A stretch of 64,000 bases of DNA from the NCBI GenBank assembly GCA_017255395.1, contig JAFKDC010000001.1, forward strand, positions 372,001-436,000. Reading direction: 5' to 3'. The notes under the pieces were generated by a model. That model ran no database searches. It was not told the DNA's origin and was given only the letters and a program-made list of their open reading frames with translations. Each line of letters opens with the position of its first letter. Position 1 is the stretch's first letter. A program made the position numbers and the translations under genes. Below are positions 18,925-26,705 of this stretch, piece after piece. Source of the DNA: Enemella evansiae. Lineage in GTDB: Bacteria; Pseudomonadota; Alphaproteobacteria; Rhodobacterales; Rhodobacteraceae.

Positions 18925-19631
18925 GCCGCCACCTCTGCGCGTCGTTTCAGCCAAAGCTCCGCCTGCGCCCCCGTCACCATGGCCAGCGCCGCCGCGACCA
19001 GCAGCCCGAGGCTCCACGGCACCCAGGCGAAGGTCAGCGCCGCGATAGCCGAGACTCCGGCGGCCAGCATGTGCGGCAGGGTCCTGAGCAGCGGTGCGGC
19101 GAGGGCGATGAAGCAGACCGGCACGGCGAAATCCAGCGAGAGGCTGGCGGGGATCGCCTGTCCCACCAGCGCGCCGGTCAGCGTGAAGCCGTACCAGATC
19201 GGGCAGATCAGCATCATGCAGCCGAAGTAATAGGCGACCTTGGCCGCCTTGGGCATCTGCGGATTGTCCTCGTAGGTGCGCACCGCCACGGCAAAGGCCT
19301 GATCGACCATCAGGTAGGCCATCAGCGCCCGTGTCCCCAGCCGCGCGTGGCCGAGATGCGGCACCAGCGCGGCGGAATACATGGCCATGCGCAGGTTGAC
19401 CGCCAGCGCGGTCAGCAGCGCGATGAAGACCGGGGCCTGATCCTGCAAGAGGGCCAGCGCGGTGAACTGCGAGGCCCCCGCGATGACCAGAACCGCCATG
19501 GCCATGGCCTGAAGCACGTCGAGTCCGGCGTCGCGGGCCACGACGCCGAACAGCATCGAATAGGGGGCCACGATCACGATGAAGGGGGCGCAGTCACGAT
19601 AGCCGCGCCAGAAAGCCTGTGTTGGGGTCAT
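18921..19631 (-). CDS. azlC: AzlC-type large subunit of a branched-chain amino acid exporter
   Basis: A 236-aa integral membrane protein with the family pattern (FWRGYRDCAPF, GASQFTALALL near 50-65, LGTRALMAYLMVDQAFA near 115-130). With AzlD it exports branched-chain amino acids or analogues. It directly abuts the upstream secreted-protein gene, so the pair lies in an operon starting at the operator at 20133. Confidence 0.87.
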   Translation of the reverse strand: MTPTQAFWRGYRDCAPFIVIVAPYSMLFGVVARDAGLDVLQAMAMAVLVIAGASQFTALALLQDQAPVFIALLTALAVNLRMAMYSAALVPHLGHARLGTRALMAYLMVDQAFAVAVRTYEDNPQMPKAAKVAYYFGCMMLICPIWYGFTLTGALVGQAIPASLSLDFAVPVCFIALAAPLLRTLPHMLAAGVSAIAALTFAWVPWSLGLLVAAALAMVTGAQAELWLKRRAEVAA

Positions 19632-20096
19632 CTACAGATCCTTTGCGCTGATGAGCAGCCGCACAAAGGTCAGTCCGGTCGCGGCGGCGGCGCAGCGGGC
19701 CTTGTCGCGCTGGATCGCCTGCGCATCGCCCTCGCCGATCAGCGCAAGCTCTTCCAGGCGATCGCATTGCATCAGCTTGCCGAGCAGGTCGTATTTCACC
19801 TCGACCGAGGTCAGGGCCGCGATCTGCTGGGATGCCGTCGCGCGGACCTCTGCCATGCGGGCGGCGAGCCCTTCGCCCCAGCCGTCCTGCGCCTTCTGGT
19901 AGCAGAGCATGGCAACGGCGGGCATGTCCGAAGGTTCGCTGTCGCAGGCCGACAGGCCTTCTGCCACACAGGCGCCGGGGCGGCTGCCCTGATCGAGCCG
20001 TGCCGCGACGCACTCTGTCAGCTCCTGTGCCGCGGCGGGCAGGGCCGCGGACAGGACAAACGCCACCAAGGCCGACGCAACCGGGATTGCTTTCAT
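19632..20096 (-). CDS. small secreted protein of unknown function
   Basis: A 154-aa protein with a clear signal peptide (MKAIPVASALVAFVLS..AAAQ, cleavage near 23-24) and four or more cysteines in the mature part. The layout of cysteines and charged helices recalls DUF1311/LprI-like periplasmic proteins, but I cannot confirm that. The ATG at 20096 has a GGAGGGG ribosome site; the longer frame crosses the operator. It is the first gene of the azlCD-rraA operon. No function is assigned. Confidence 0.7.
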   Translation of the reverse strand: MKAIPVASALVAFVLSAALPAAAQELTECVAARLDQGSRPGACVAEGLSACDSEPSDMPAVAMLCYQKAQDGWGEGLAARMAEVRATASQQIAALTSVEVKYDLLGKLMQCDRLEELALIGEGDAQAIQRDKARCAAAATGLTFVRLLISAKDL

Positions 20097-20132
20097 GACC
20101 CCTCCTCCCAAAGCGGTATGACTCCTCTTGCA

Positions 20133-20146
20133 TTTGGTATACCAAA
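20133..20146. promoter_or_regulatory. TGGTATACCA operator, site 3 (divergent)
   Basis: TTTGGTATACCAAA, identical over 14 bp to sites 1 and 5. It is 36 bp upstream of the secreted-protein/azlCD operon and 56 bp upstream of the IlvD/Edd dehydratase, so it can control both. Confidence 0.75.
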
Positions 20147-20202
20147 ATGAAAGTTTGCCACAAGGGCGCAGCCACATCAGCCAAGGCGCCGGAGGAGAAG
20201 AC

Positions 20203-21984
20203 ATGAGTGACACGCGCGCGAACAAGCGGTTCCGCTCGCAAGAGTGGTTCGACAATCCGAACAACCCGGGGATGACGGCGCTTTACGTCGAACGCTACCA
20301 GAACAGCACGTTCACCCGCGACGAGATTCAGGGTGGGCGCCCGGTCATCGGGATCGCCAACTCGGGCAGCGACATCGCGCCCTGCAACAAGATCCACGTC
20401 TTCCTGATGGATCGCATCAAGGCGGGCATTCGCGAAGCGGGCGGCGTGCCGATGGAGTTTCCGGTGCACCCGATTCAGGAGACCGGCAAGCGTCCGACGG
20501 CGGCGCTGGACCGCAACCTGACCTATCTCGGCCTCGTCGAGGTCCTGCACGGCTATCCGCTGGACGGGGTCGTGCTGACCACCGGCTGCGACAAGACCAC
20601 GCCCGCCATGCTGATGGGCGCGGCCACCGTCGACATTCCCGCCATCGCGCTGAACGGCGGTCCGATGCTGGACGGCTGGTGGAAGGGCAAGCGCGCCGGG
20701 TCCGGCACCATCGTCTGGGAAAGCCGCCGCCTGCTGGCCGAGGGCAAGATCGACTACGAGGAATTCATGTCCCGGGTCTGTTCCTCGGCGCCCTCGCTGG
20801 GGCATTGCAACACCATGGGCACGGCCTCGACGATGAACGCCATGGCTGAGGCGCTTGGCATGTCGCTGACCGGAAACTCGGCCATTCCGGCGCCCTTCCG
20901 CGAGCGCATGGCCATGGCCTACGAGACCGGCAAGCGCATCGTGCAGATGGTGCTGGACGACCTGAAGCCCTCGGACATCCTGACCCGCGAGGCCTTCGAG
21001 AACGCCATCGTGGTGAACTCTGCCATCGGCGGCTCGACCAACGCGCCGCCGCACCTGCAGGCCGTGGCGCGGCATGCGGGCGTCGAGCTGAACGTCAAGG
21101 ACTGGGAGACCATCGGCTTCGACGTGCCGCTGCTGGTGAACATGCAGCCTGCGGGTGAGTACCTGGGCGAATCCTTCTTCCGCGCCGGCGGGGTGCCCGC
21201 GGTCATGGGCGAACTGATGAAGGCGGGGCACATCCGCGAGGGCGCGATGACGGCGACCGGCAACAGCATGGGCGCGAACCTGGCCGGGTGCGAGAGCATG
21301 GACGAGGACGTGGTCAAGACCTGTGCCGCGCCGATGCGCAGGAACGCGGGCTTCAAGGTCCTGTCCGGCAACCTCTTCGATTCGGCGCTGATGAAGACCA
21401 GCGTGATCTCGGAGGATTTCCAGAAACGCTTCCTGTCGCAGCCCGGCAACGAAGGCGTGCTGGAGGCGCGGGCCGTGGTCTTCGAAGGGCCCGAGGATTA
21501 CCATGACCGGATCAACGATCCCGATCTGAAGATCGACGAACACTGCATCCTGTTCATCCGCAACGTCGGCTGCGTCGGCTATCCCGGTTCCGCCGAGGTG
21601 GTGAACATGCAGCCGCCGGATGCGCTGATCAGGCAGGGCATCGCCCATCTGCCCACCGTGGGCGACGGGCGGCAGTCCGGCACCTCGGAATCGCCGTCGA
21701 TCCTGAACGCCTCTCCCGAGGCGGTGGTCGGTGGCGGGCTGGCCTATCTTCAGACCGGGGACACCGTGCGTCTGGACCTGAACGCCAGCCGCATGGACGC
21801 TCTGGTCGACGAGGCCGAGTGGGCCGCCCGTCAGGAGGCCTGGGAGGCGCCGGAGATCGTCAACCAGACCCCGTGGCAGGAGATCTATCGCCGCCACGTG
21901 GGTCAGCTGGGCGAGGGCGGTTGCCTGGAACTGGCGACGGCCTATCAGAAGGTCGCCCGCGTGCTGCCGCGCGACAACCACTGA
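20203..21984 (+). CDS. IlvD/Edd family sugar-acid dehydratase
   Basis: An Fe-S dehydratase of 593 aa. The three cluster cysteines are C61 (SDIAPCN), C129 (TGCDKTTP) and C202 (LGHCNTMG), the pattern of L-arabinonate, D-xylonate and gluconate dehydratases rather than dihydroxy-acid dehydratase. It would convert an aldonate to its 2-keto-3-deoxy acid. With IdnD/IdnO and a KDG-type kinase under the same operator, gluconate to KDG is one option; pentonate is the other. The ATG at 20203 follows GGAGGAG; the longer frame reaches into the operator. Confidence 0.85.
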   Translation: MSDTRANKRFRSQEWFDNPNNPGMTALYVERYQNSTFTRDEIQGGRPVIGIANSGSDIAPCNKIHVFLMDRIKAGIREAGGVPMEFPVHPIQETGKRPTAALDRNLTYLGLVEVLHGYPLDGVVLTTGCDKTTPAMLMGAATVDIPAIALNGGPMLDGWWKGKRAGSGTIVWESRRLLAEGKIDYEEFMSRVCSSAPSLGHCNTMGTASTMNAMAEALGMSLTGNSAIPAPFRERMAMAYETGKRIVQMVLDDLKPSDILTREAFENAIVVNSAIGGSTNAPPHLQAVARHAGVELNVKDWETIGFDVPLLVNMQPAGEYLGESFFRAGGVPAVMGELMKAGHIREGAMTATGNSMGANLAGCESMDEDVVKTCAAPMRRNAGFKVLSGNLFDSALMKTSVISEDFQKRFLSQPGNEGVLEARAVVFEGPEDYHDRINDPDLKIDEHCILFIRNVGCVGYPGSAEVVNMQPPDALIRQGIAHLPTVGDGRQSGTSESPSILNASPEAVVGGGLAYLQTGDTVRLDLNASRMDALVDEAEWAARQEAWEAPEIVNQTPWQEIYRRHVGQLGEGGCLELATAYQKVARVLPRDNH

Positions 21985-22034
21985 CGGCACCTGTCGGGGG
22001 GCGTTTCAGGGGGCTCTGCCCCCGCGCTGCGCGC

Positions 22035-22064
22035 CCCCCCGGGATATTTGAAGACAGAAGAAAC
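22035..22064 (+). repeat. dispersed intergenic repeat, copy 4
   Basis: CCCCGGGATATTTGAAGACA and following AGAAGAAAC, between the IlvD/Edd gene and the SDR gene, ending 29 bp before the SDR start. Confidence 0.6.
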
Positions 22065-22093
22065 ATCGGGCGTATGCCCGGGATGGAGGGGAC

Positions 22094-22831
22094 ATGACAC
22101 AGACAATCATCATCACCGGCGGCGCGCGCGGGATCGGCAAGGCCTGCGCCGAGGCCTTCCTTGCGGCGGGCTGGAAGGTCGGCATCGTTGGCCGGACCGA
22201 GGCGACGGTGGCCGAGATGGCCGACAGCCACGAGAACGCGCTGGCGCTGCCCTGCGACGTGGTCAACGAGGCCGAGGTCGACGCGGCCTTCGACAAGGCG
22301 CTGGCCGAGTGGGGGCGGATCGACTGCCTGTTCAACAATGCCGGGATCTCGGTCATGGGCGGCACCATCGACGAGCTGTCGGTGGAGGACTGGCGCCGCT
22401 GCATGGACATCAACACCACCGGGTCGTTTATCTGCGCGCGCGCGGCCTTTGCCCGGATGCGGGCACAGGACCCGCAGGGCGGACGGATCATCAACAACGG
22501 CTCCGTCTCGTCGGATGTGCCGCGCTGGGGTTCTGCCGCCTACACCGCGTCGAAACACGCGGTGACGGGGCTGACGCGGTCCATTTCTCTGGACGGGCGG
22601 CCCTACAACATCGCCTGCGGGCAGATCAACATCGGCAACGCGCTGACCGACATGGCGGCGAAGATGACCAAGGGTGTGCCACAGGCCGACGGTTCCATCG
22701 CGGTCGAGCCGGTCATGGACGTGGCGCATGTGGCTTCTTCGGTGCTGCACATGGCCTCGCTGCCGCTGGAGGCGAACGTGCAGTTCATCACCGTCATGGC
22801 CAGCGCGATGCCCTATATCGGGCGCGGCTGA
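22094..22831 (+). CDS. SDR family oxidoreductase
   Basis: A classical short-chain dehydrogenase of 245 aa with TGGARGIG at 8-15, NNAG at 81-84 and the catalytic S137/S139, Y150 and K154 (YTASK). R34 after the second beta strand suggests NADP use. It follows the IlvD/Edd gene by 109 bp across a repeat and is probably in the same regulon. The substrate is unknown; a sugar or 2-keto-3-deoxy acid is likely from context. Confidence 0.82.
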   Translation: MTQTIIITGGARGIGKACAEAFLAAGWKVGIVGRTEATVAEMADSHENALALPCDVVNEAEVDAAFDKALAEWGRIDCLFNNAGISVMGGTIDELSVEDWRRCMDINTTGSFICARAAFARMRAQDPQGGRIINNGSVSSDVPRWGSAAYTASKHAVTGLTRSISLDGRPYNIACGQINIGNALTDMAAKMTKGVPQADGSIAVEPVMDVAHVASSVLHMASLPLEANVQFITVMASAMPYIGRG

Positions 22832-22849
22832 GCGGGTTCGGCATCGTGG

Positions 22850-22879
22850 AAAGGGGGCGCGGGAGACCGCGCCCCTTTT
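22850..22879. terminator. bidirectional hairpin terminator
   Basis: AAAGGGGGCGCG pairs with CGCGCCCCTTTT around a short loop, with A and T tracts on both sides. It lies between the convergent SDR and EamA genes. Confidence 0.75.
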
Positions 22880-22882
22880 GCG

Positions 22883-23797
22883 TCAGCGGGTGGCCGGCAC
22901 CGGCTTGCGCACGCCCCCCTTGCGGACCATGCGCTCGCGTTGCCAGATGTAGAGCCCCGAGGCGATGATGATGCTGCCCCCGGCCAGCGTCCAGAGCGTC
23001 GGCCATGTATCGAAAAGCAGGATGCTGGCGATGGCGGCCAGGAAGAGCTGGATGTAGATCACCGGCGCCAGGATCGAGGCATCGGCCCAGCGGTGCGCCG
23101 TGGTCGCGGCGATATGGCCGAGCGCGCCGAAGCAGCCGATCAGCAGGAAGGCGATCCAGTCGACGCCGCTGGGCCAGGTCCAGCCCTTGAGCACGAAGGG
23201 AAAGAGCGCCGCCGCCGCGATGCCGGCGGACCAGATCTGCGAGACCGCGTTGCCTTCGACCCCCGCCAGCAGGCGGGTCATGATGAAATACATCGAGGCC
23301 ATGCAGAGCGCGCCGAGCGTCAGCAGCATGGCCGGGTGGAATTCGGCGCCCCAGGGCTGCATCACCACCAGCACGCCGATGAAGCCCACGCAGACGGCGA
23401 CGATGCGACGCAGGCCGACCTGTTCGCCAAGGATCGGGATCGCCAGAAGGGTCACCACGATGGGGCCCGCGAACATGATCGTCGTCGTCACCGTGATCGG
23501 CAGGTATTGCAGCGCGGTGAAGTTGAGCGTGGTGCTGCCCAGCAGGAACAGCGACCGCAAGAGCTGCTTGAACGGCGCGTTGGAGCGGAAGGCCGCCAGC
23601 CCCTCTTGCGGGGCAAAGGTGGCGATGGCCACCAGCGTGTGCCCGAGGTAGCGGACAAAGACCACCTGCAGCGCCGGAATGCCGCCGAGGATGAGCCACT
23701 TGGCCGAACTGTCGATGCAGGTGAACCATGTGACGGCGAGCGCCATCAGCAGCACGCCCGCGCCGGTGCGGTCTTCCCTGGGTTTTGTATCTGACAC
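22883..23797 (-). CDS. EamA/DMT-family transporter
   Basis: A 304-aa drug/metabolite transporter with about ten hydrophobic segments arranged as two EamA repeats, as in the usual family size. The start is probably the GTG at 23797 (GTGTCAGATACA), with GGAG a few bases upstream. It is the last gene of the long minus-strand catabolic operon, separated from the SDR by two hairpins, so its expression may be reduced. It probably exports an intermediate or by-product. Confidence 0.8.
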   Translation of the reverse strand: MSDTKPREDRTGAGVLLMALAVTWFTCIDSSAKWLILGGIPALQVVFVRYLGHTLVAIATFAPQEGLAAFRSNAPFKQLLRSLFLLGSTTLNFTALQYLPITVTTTIMFAGPIVVTLLAIPILGEQVGLRRIVAVCVGFIGVLVVMQPWGAEFHPAMLLTLGALCMASMYFIMTRLLAGVEGNAVSQIWSAGIAAAALFPFVLKGWTWPSGVDWIAFLLIGCFGALGHIAATTAHRWADASILAPVIYIQLFLAAIASILLFDTWPTLWTLAGGSIIIASGLYIWQRERMVRKGGVRKPVPATR

Positions 23798-23820
23798 GGG
23801 GGTTCTCCTTCAGGCGATGG

Positions 23821-23869
23821 CGCATTCCGACACGGAATGCGGGCCGGTTTCTTTCGAAGAAACCGGCCC
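23821..23869. terminator. tandem hairpins
   Basis: The hairpin GCATTCC-n5-GGAATGC (23822-23840) is followed directly by a 13-bp perfect stem, GGGCCGGTTTCTT / AAGAAACCGGCCC, with loop TCG (23841-23869). It lies inside the operon between the SDR and EamA genes. Similar tandems occur at 35808 and 47097. Confidence 0.65.
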
Positions 23870-23878
23870 TCTCCGGGC

Positions 23879-24604
23879 TCAGCCGACCGCCCAGCCGCCG
23901 TCGATCACATGCGCCTGCCCGGTGGTGAAGGCGCTTTCCTCGGACCCGAGGTAGACCGCGAGATGCGCGATCTCTTCCGCCGTGCCGATCCGGCCCATGG
24001 GCTGGCGGGCCTCGAAGGCTTTGCGCGCCTCGTCGTAGTCGCCCATGGCCCGAAGGCGGTCATGCAGCGAGGGGCTGTCCACCGTGCCCGGGCAGATGCA
24101 GTTCACGCGTATGCCCTTGGTCACGAAGTCCAGCGCCACCGATTTGGTCAGCCCGATCACCGCCGCCTTGGACGCCCCGTAGATGCAGCGGTTGGGTGCG
24201 GCCACGATGCTGCCCGCCACCGACGCGATGTTGACGATGGAGCCGCCGCCGCGCTCGATCATGCCGGGCAGGGCGGCCTGCATGGTGTGGAACTGCGACC
24301 GCACGTTCAGCGTGAAGGCGAAGTCGAAGTCCGCGTCGGTGGCATCCAGAATGGTGCCGCCGTGCACGAAGCCCGCGCAGTTGAGCAGGACGTCGGGCGC
24401 GGCGTTCCGGATCGCTTCCGTCACCGCATCCTTGTCGGTCACGTCCAGCGCAAAGCAGGTCGCGCCCTCCAGCCCCTCCAGCAGCTCCGCCTTCAGGTCG
24501 GTCGCAGTGACCGTGGCGCCCTCGCGCAGGTAGGCCTCGGCGATGGCGCGGCCGATGCCCTGACCCGCCGCCGTCACGAAGGCCGTCTTGCCCTTCAGCC
24601 TCAT
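23879..24604 (-). CDS. DHRS6-like SDR, possibly 2-keto-3-deoxy-L-fuconate dehydrogenase
   Basis: An SDR of 241 aa with AAGQGIG at 12-18, N75-C-A-G replacing NNAG, S128, Y142 and K146 (YGASK). D36 indicates NAD. The C-terminal half (CPGTVDSPSL, DGGWAV) closely follows DHRS6/BDH2 proteins, whose bacterial relatives oxidise 2-keto-3-deoxy-L-fuconate at C4. It overlaps the GRTP dehydrogenase gene by 4 bp. An enolase-type dehydratase in the same strand run and an FAH hydrolase beside the regulator would supply the steps before and after. Confidence 0.8.
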   Translation of the reverse strand: MRLKGKTAFVTAAGQGIGRAIAEAYLREGATVTATDLKAELLEGLEGATCFALDVTDKDAVTEAIRNAAPDVLLNCAGFVHGGTILDATDADFDFAFTLNVRSQFHTMQAALPGMIERGGGSIVNIASVAGSIVAAPNRCIYGASKAAVIGLTKSVALDFVTKGIRVNCICPGTVDSPSLHDRLRAMGDYDEARKAFEARQPMGRIGTAEEIAHLAVYLGSEESAFTTGQAHVIDGGWAVG

Positions 24605-25491
24605 GCCTTGTCACCAAGGTGTTTCGTCATCCAGTCCACCATTTCGGGGATCATGCGGCTGCCGTCCCCGGTGCCCTTGGCCTCTTCCAGAACCGCCACG
24701 GTGCTCTTGGACATGCGGCTGTCGCGGCCCAGATCGCCCGCCATGGTGCCGTAGTAGCCCACGTCCTTGGCGCCGTTCTCGACCGAGAAGGCAAGGTCGA
24801 TCTTGCCGTCCACCGCGTAGTTGCGGATGAATTCCATCATGCCGGAGCGGTTCGGCCCCGCCGCCATCACGTCGAACAGCGCAGAGCGGTCGATCCCCGC
24901 CGCATCGGCCATGGCAAAGGCCTCGGACATCGCCATCGCGGTGGTCATGGCGAAGAAGTTGTTGATCAGCTTGATCGTGTGGCCATTGCCCGTCTTGCCA
25001 AGGTGGAAGACGTTCTCGCCCAGCACGTCGAGCACCGGCTTGACCGTCTGATAGGCCGCCTCGTCCCCGGCGCACATGATGTTCAGCTTGCCTTCCTTGG
25101 CATGCGCGGGCGTGCGGCCCAGCGGCGCGTCGAGGTAGATCGCGCCCTTCGCCGCCATGTCATCGGCGATCTTCTGGGTCGAGCCGGGCAGCGAGGTGCC
25201 GAAGTCGATCACGACGGTGCCGTCCTTCACACCGGCCAGCACGCCGTCGTCGCCGTAGATGCGCCCCTCGACCTGCTCGGAGGTCGAGACGCAGAGCATC
25301 ACGATATCGCTCGCCTCGGCCAGCGCCTTGGCGCTCTCGGCTTCGGTGCCGCCGCGCGCGACGGCCTCTTCGACGCCGGTGCGGTCGCGATTGCCAAGGA
25401 CGGTCAGGCTGTAGCCCGCGTCCTGCAGGCAGCCCACCATGGCGCGGCCCATCAGGCCCAGTCCGATGAATCCGATACGGGGTTTGGTCAT
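24601..25491 (-). CDS. beta-hydroxyacid dehydrogenase, GRTP subtype (second copy)
   Basis: An HIBADH-superfamily enzyme of 296 aa with GLGLMG at 10-15, GRTP at 125-128 in place of SGG, and catalytic K174 in GHTIKLINNFF. It is not a recent duplicate of the protein at 15793 (many differences) but shares its substrate-loop change. The start has a strong GGAGGAG. It lies 12 bp after the Gfo/Idh gene and overlaps the SDR. It probably reduces or oxidises a small anionic aldehyde or hydroxy acid. Confidence 0.82.
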   Translation of the reverse strand: MTKPRIGFIGLGLMGRAMVGCLQDAGYSLTVLGNRDRTGVEEAVARGGTEAESAKALAEASDIVMLCVSTSEQVEGRIYGDDGVLAGVKDGTVVIDFGTSLPGSTQKIADDMAAKGAIYLDAPLGRTPAHAKEGKLNIMCAGDEAAYQTVKPVLDVLGENVFHLGKTGNGHTIKLINNFFAMTTAMAMSEAFAMADAAGIDRSALFDVMAAGPNRSGMMEFIRNYAVDGKIDLAFSVENGAKDVGYYGTMAGDLGRDSRMSKSTVAVLEEAKGTGDGSRMIPEMVDWMTKHLGDKA

Positions 25492-25503
25492 GATCTTCTC
25501 CTC

Positions 25504-26565
25504 CTAGGAACCGTTGAAATCGCCGGGCACGTCTCCGCGTGCCACCGGCTTGCCGGTCCGCGCCGAAAGCGCGGTGGCCAATGTCATCTCCAGCGCGGCC
25601 AGCCCCTGCGCGCCGGTGCAGAGCACGTCGTCGCTGCCGCCTTCGACCACCGCGGCAAAGCGGTCGATCTGCACCCGCAGGGGGTCCACGGGGTCAAAGG
25701 GCTCTCCGGGCACCCGGGCAAGCGGCTTGGACCACTCGATCTCACCGGGCTGGCTGGCCTGCCAGAGCGTCAGGGACGGAAAGGCCAGCGCGCCCTCGGT
25801 GCCGGTGAAGCGCATGTAGTCCTCTGTCGACAGCGCGATGGCCGGGTTCTCGCCCGTCGCCGCCTCGAAGGCCCATGGCGAGGCGCCCGCGTCCGAAATC
25901 AGGATCGACCCGAGCGCGCCGCTTTCGAACCGCAGGGCCAGCGCGGCGGTGTCCTCGATGGCCAGACCGCGCACGGCGGAAGAGGTCAGGGCCGTGACCT
26001 CGATGGCCTCGCCGTAGAAGAAGGACAAGAGGTCGATCTCGTGGCTGAGGTTGGTCATCAGGGGCCCGGCCCCGGGCGACCGCCGCCACTCGGGTTCGTA
26101 ATAGCTGTCGTGTTTGCGCAGGGACCACAGCGCCTGCACGCCCACGGGCGCGCCGATGCCCTGCAGGGCCGCGCGCGCCTCGCGGGAAAACGGATGGCAG
26201 CGCCGGTGATGCCCGCAGTACAGTGGCAATCCCCGCGCCTCGGCAAACTCCAGCAGCGCGCGGCCCTCGTCCAGCGTGCCGGTCAGCGGCTTCTCGACCA
26301 GCACCGCCCAGCCGCGCTCCAGCGCGGCGCGCGCGGCGGGGGCATGGGCCGGAGTGGGCGTCGCCACCACGGCAGCGCGCACATGATCCGGCACCTCCGT
26401 GACATCGGCCACCATCGGCAATCCCTGCGCCGCCAGCGCCCCGCGCAAGCCCTCGTCCGGCTCAACGACCGAGACCAGTTCCACCCGCTCCGACAGCCCC
26501 GCGACTTCGATATGGCGCTGCCCGATGGAGCCCGCGCCCACGACACAGATCGGCAGTGCCGTCAT
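25504..26565 (-). CDS. Gfo/Idh/MocA family oxidoreductase
   Basis: A 353-aa NAD(P)-dependent dehydrogenase with the Rossmann motif VGAGSIGQRH (9-18), the family EKP signature (VEKPLTG, near 92-98) and a C-terminal domain with the conserved NLSHEIDLL histidine near 172. Members oxidise sugars, inositols or lactones, or reduce keto sugars. In the operon it follows the UxaA-type dehydratase by 140 bp and precedes the GRTP dehydrogenase. The substrate is unknown. Confidence 0.83.
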   Translation of the reverse strand: MTALPICVVGAGSIGQRHIEVAGLSERVELVSVVEPDEGLRGALAAQGLPMVADVTEVPDHVRAAVVATPTPAHAPAARAALERGWAVLVEKPLTGTLDEGRALLEFAEARGLPLYCGHHRRCHPFSREARAALQGIGAPVGVQALWSLRKHDSYYEPEWRRSPGAGPLMTNLSHEIDLLSFFYGEAIEVTALTSSAVRGLAIEDTAALALRFESGALGSILISDAGASPWAFEAATGENPAIALSTEDYMRFTGTEGALAFPSLTLWQASQPGEIEWSKPLARVPGEPFDPVDPLRVQIDRFAAVVEGGSDDVLCTGAQGLAALEMTLATALSARTGKPVARGDVPGDFNGS

Positions 26566-26615
26566 GCTCCGCCGCCCTCATGCGTCCCACGTCGATTGTT
26601 CATGCCGTCCCCCGT

Positions 26616-26650
26616 ACTTCTTCTCTGTCAAAATACTCCGGGGTCCGGGG
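26616..26650 (-). repeat. dispersed intergenic repeat, copy 5
   Basis: On the minus strand it reads CCCCGGACCCCGGAGTATTT, then TGACAGAGAAGAAGT. It lies between the UxaA and Gfo/Idh genes in the sense orientation, unlike most copies in this operon. Confidence 0.55.
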
Positions 26651-26705
26651 CAGAGCCCCGGTCCTCCGGTCGTCGCAGGCGCCCCGCCTGCGGATCATCC
26701 TTCGC

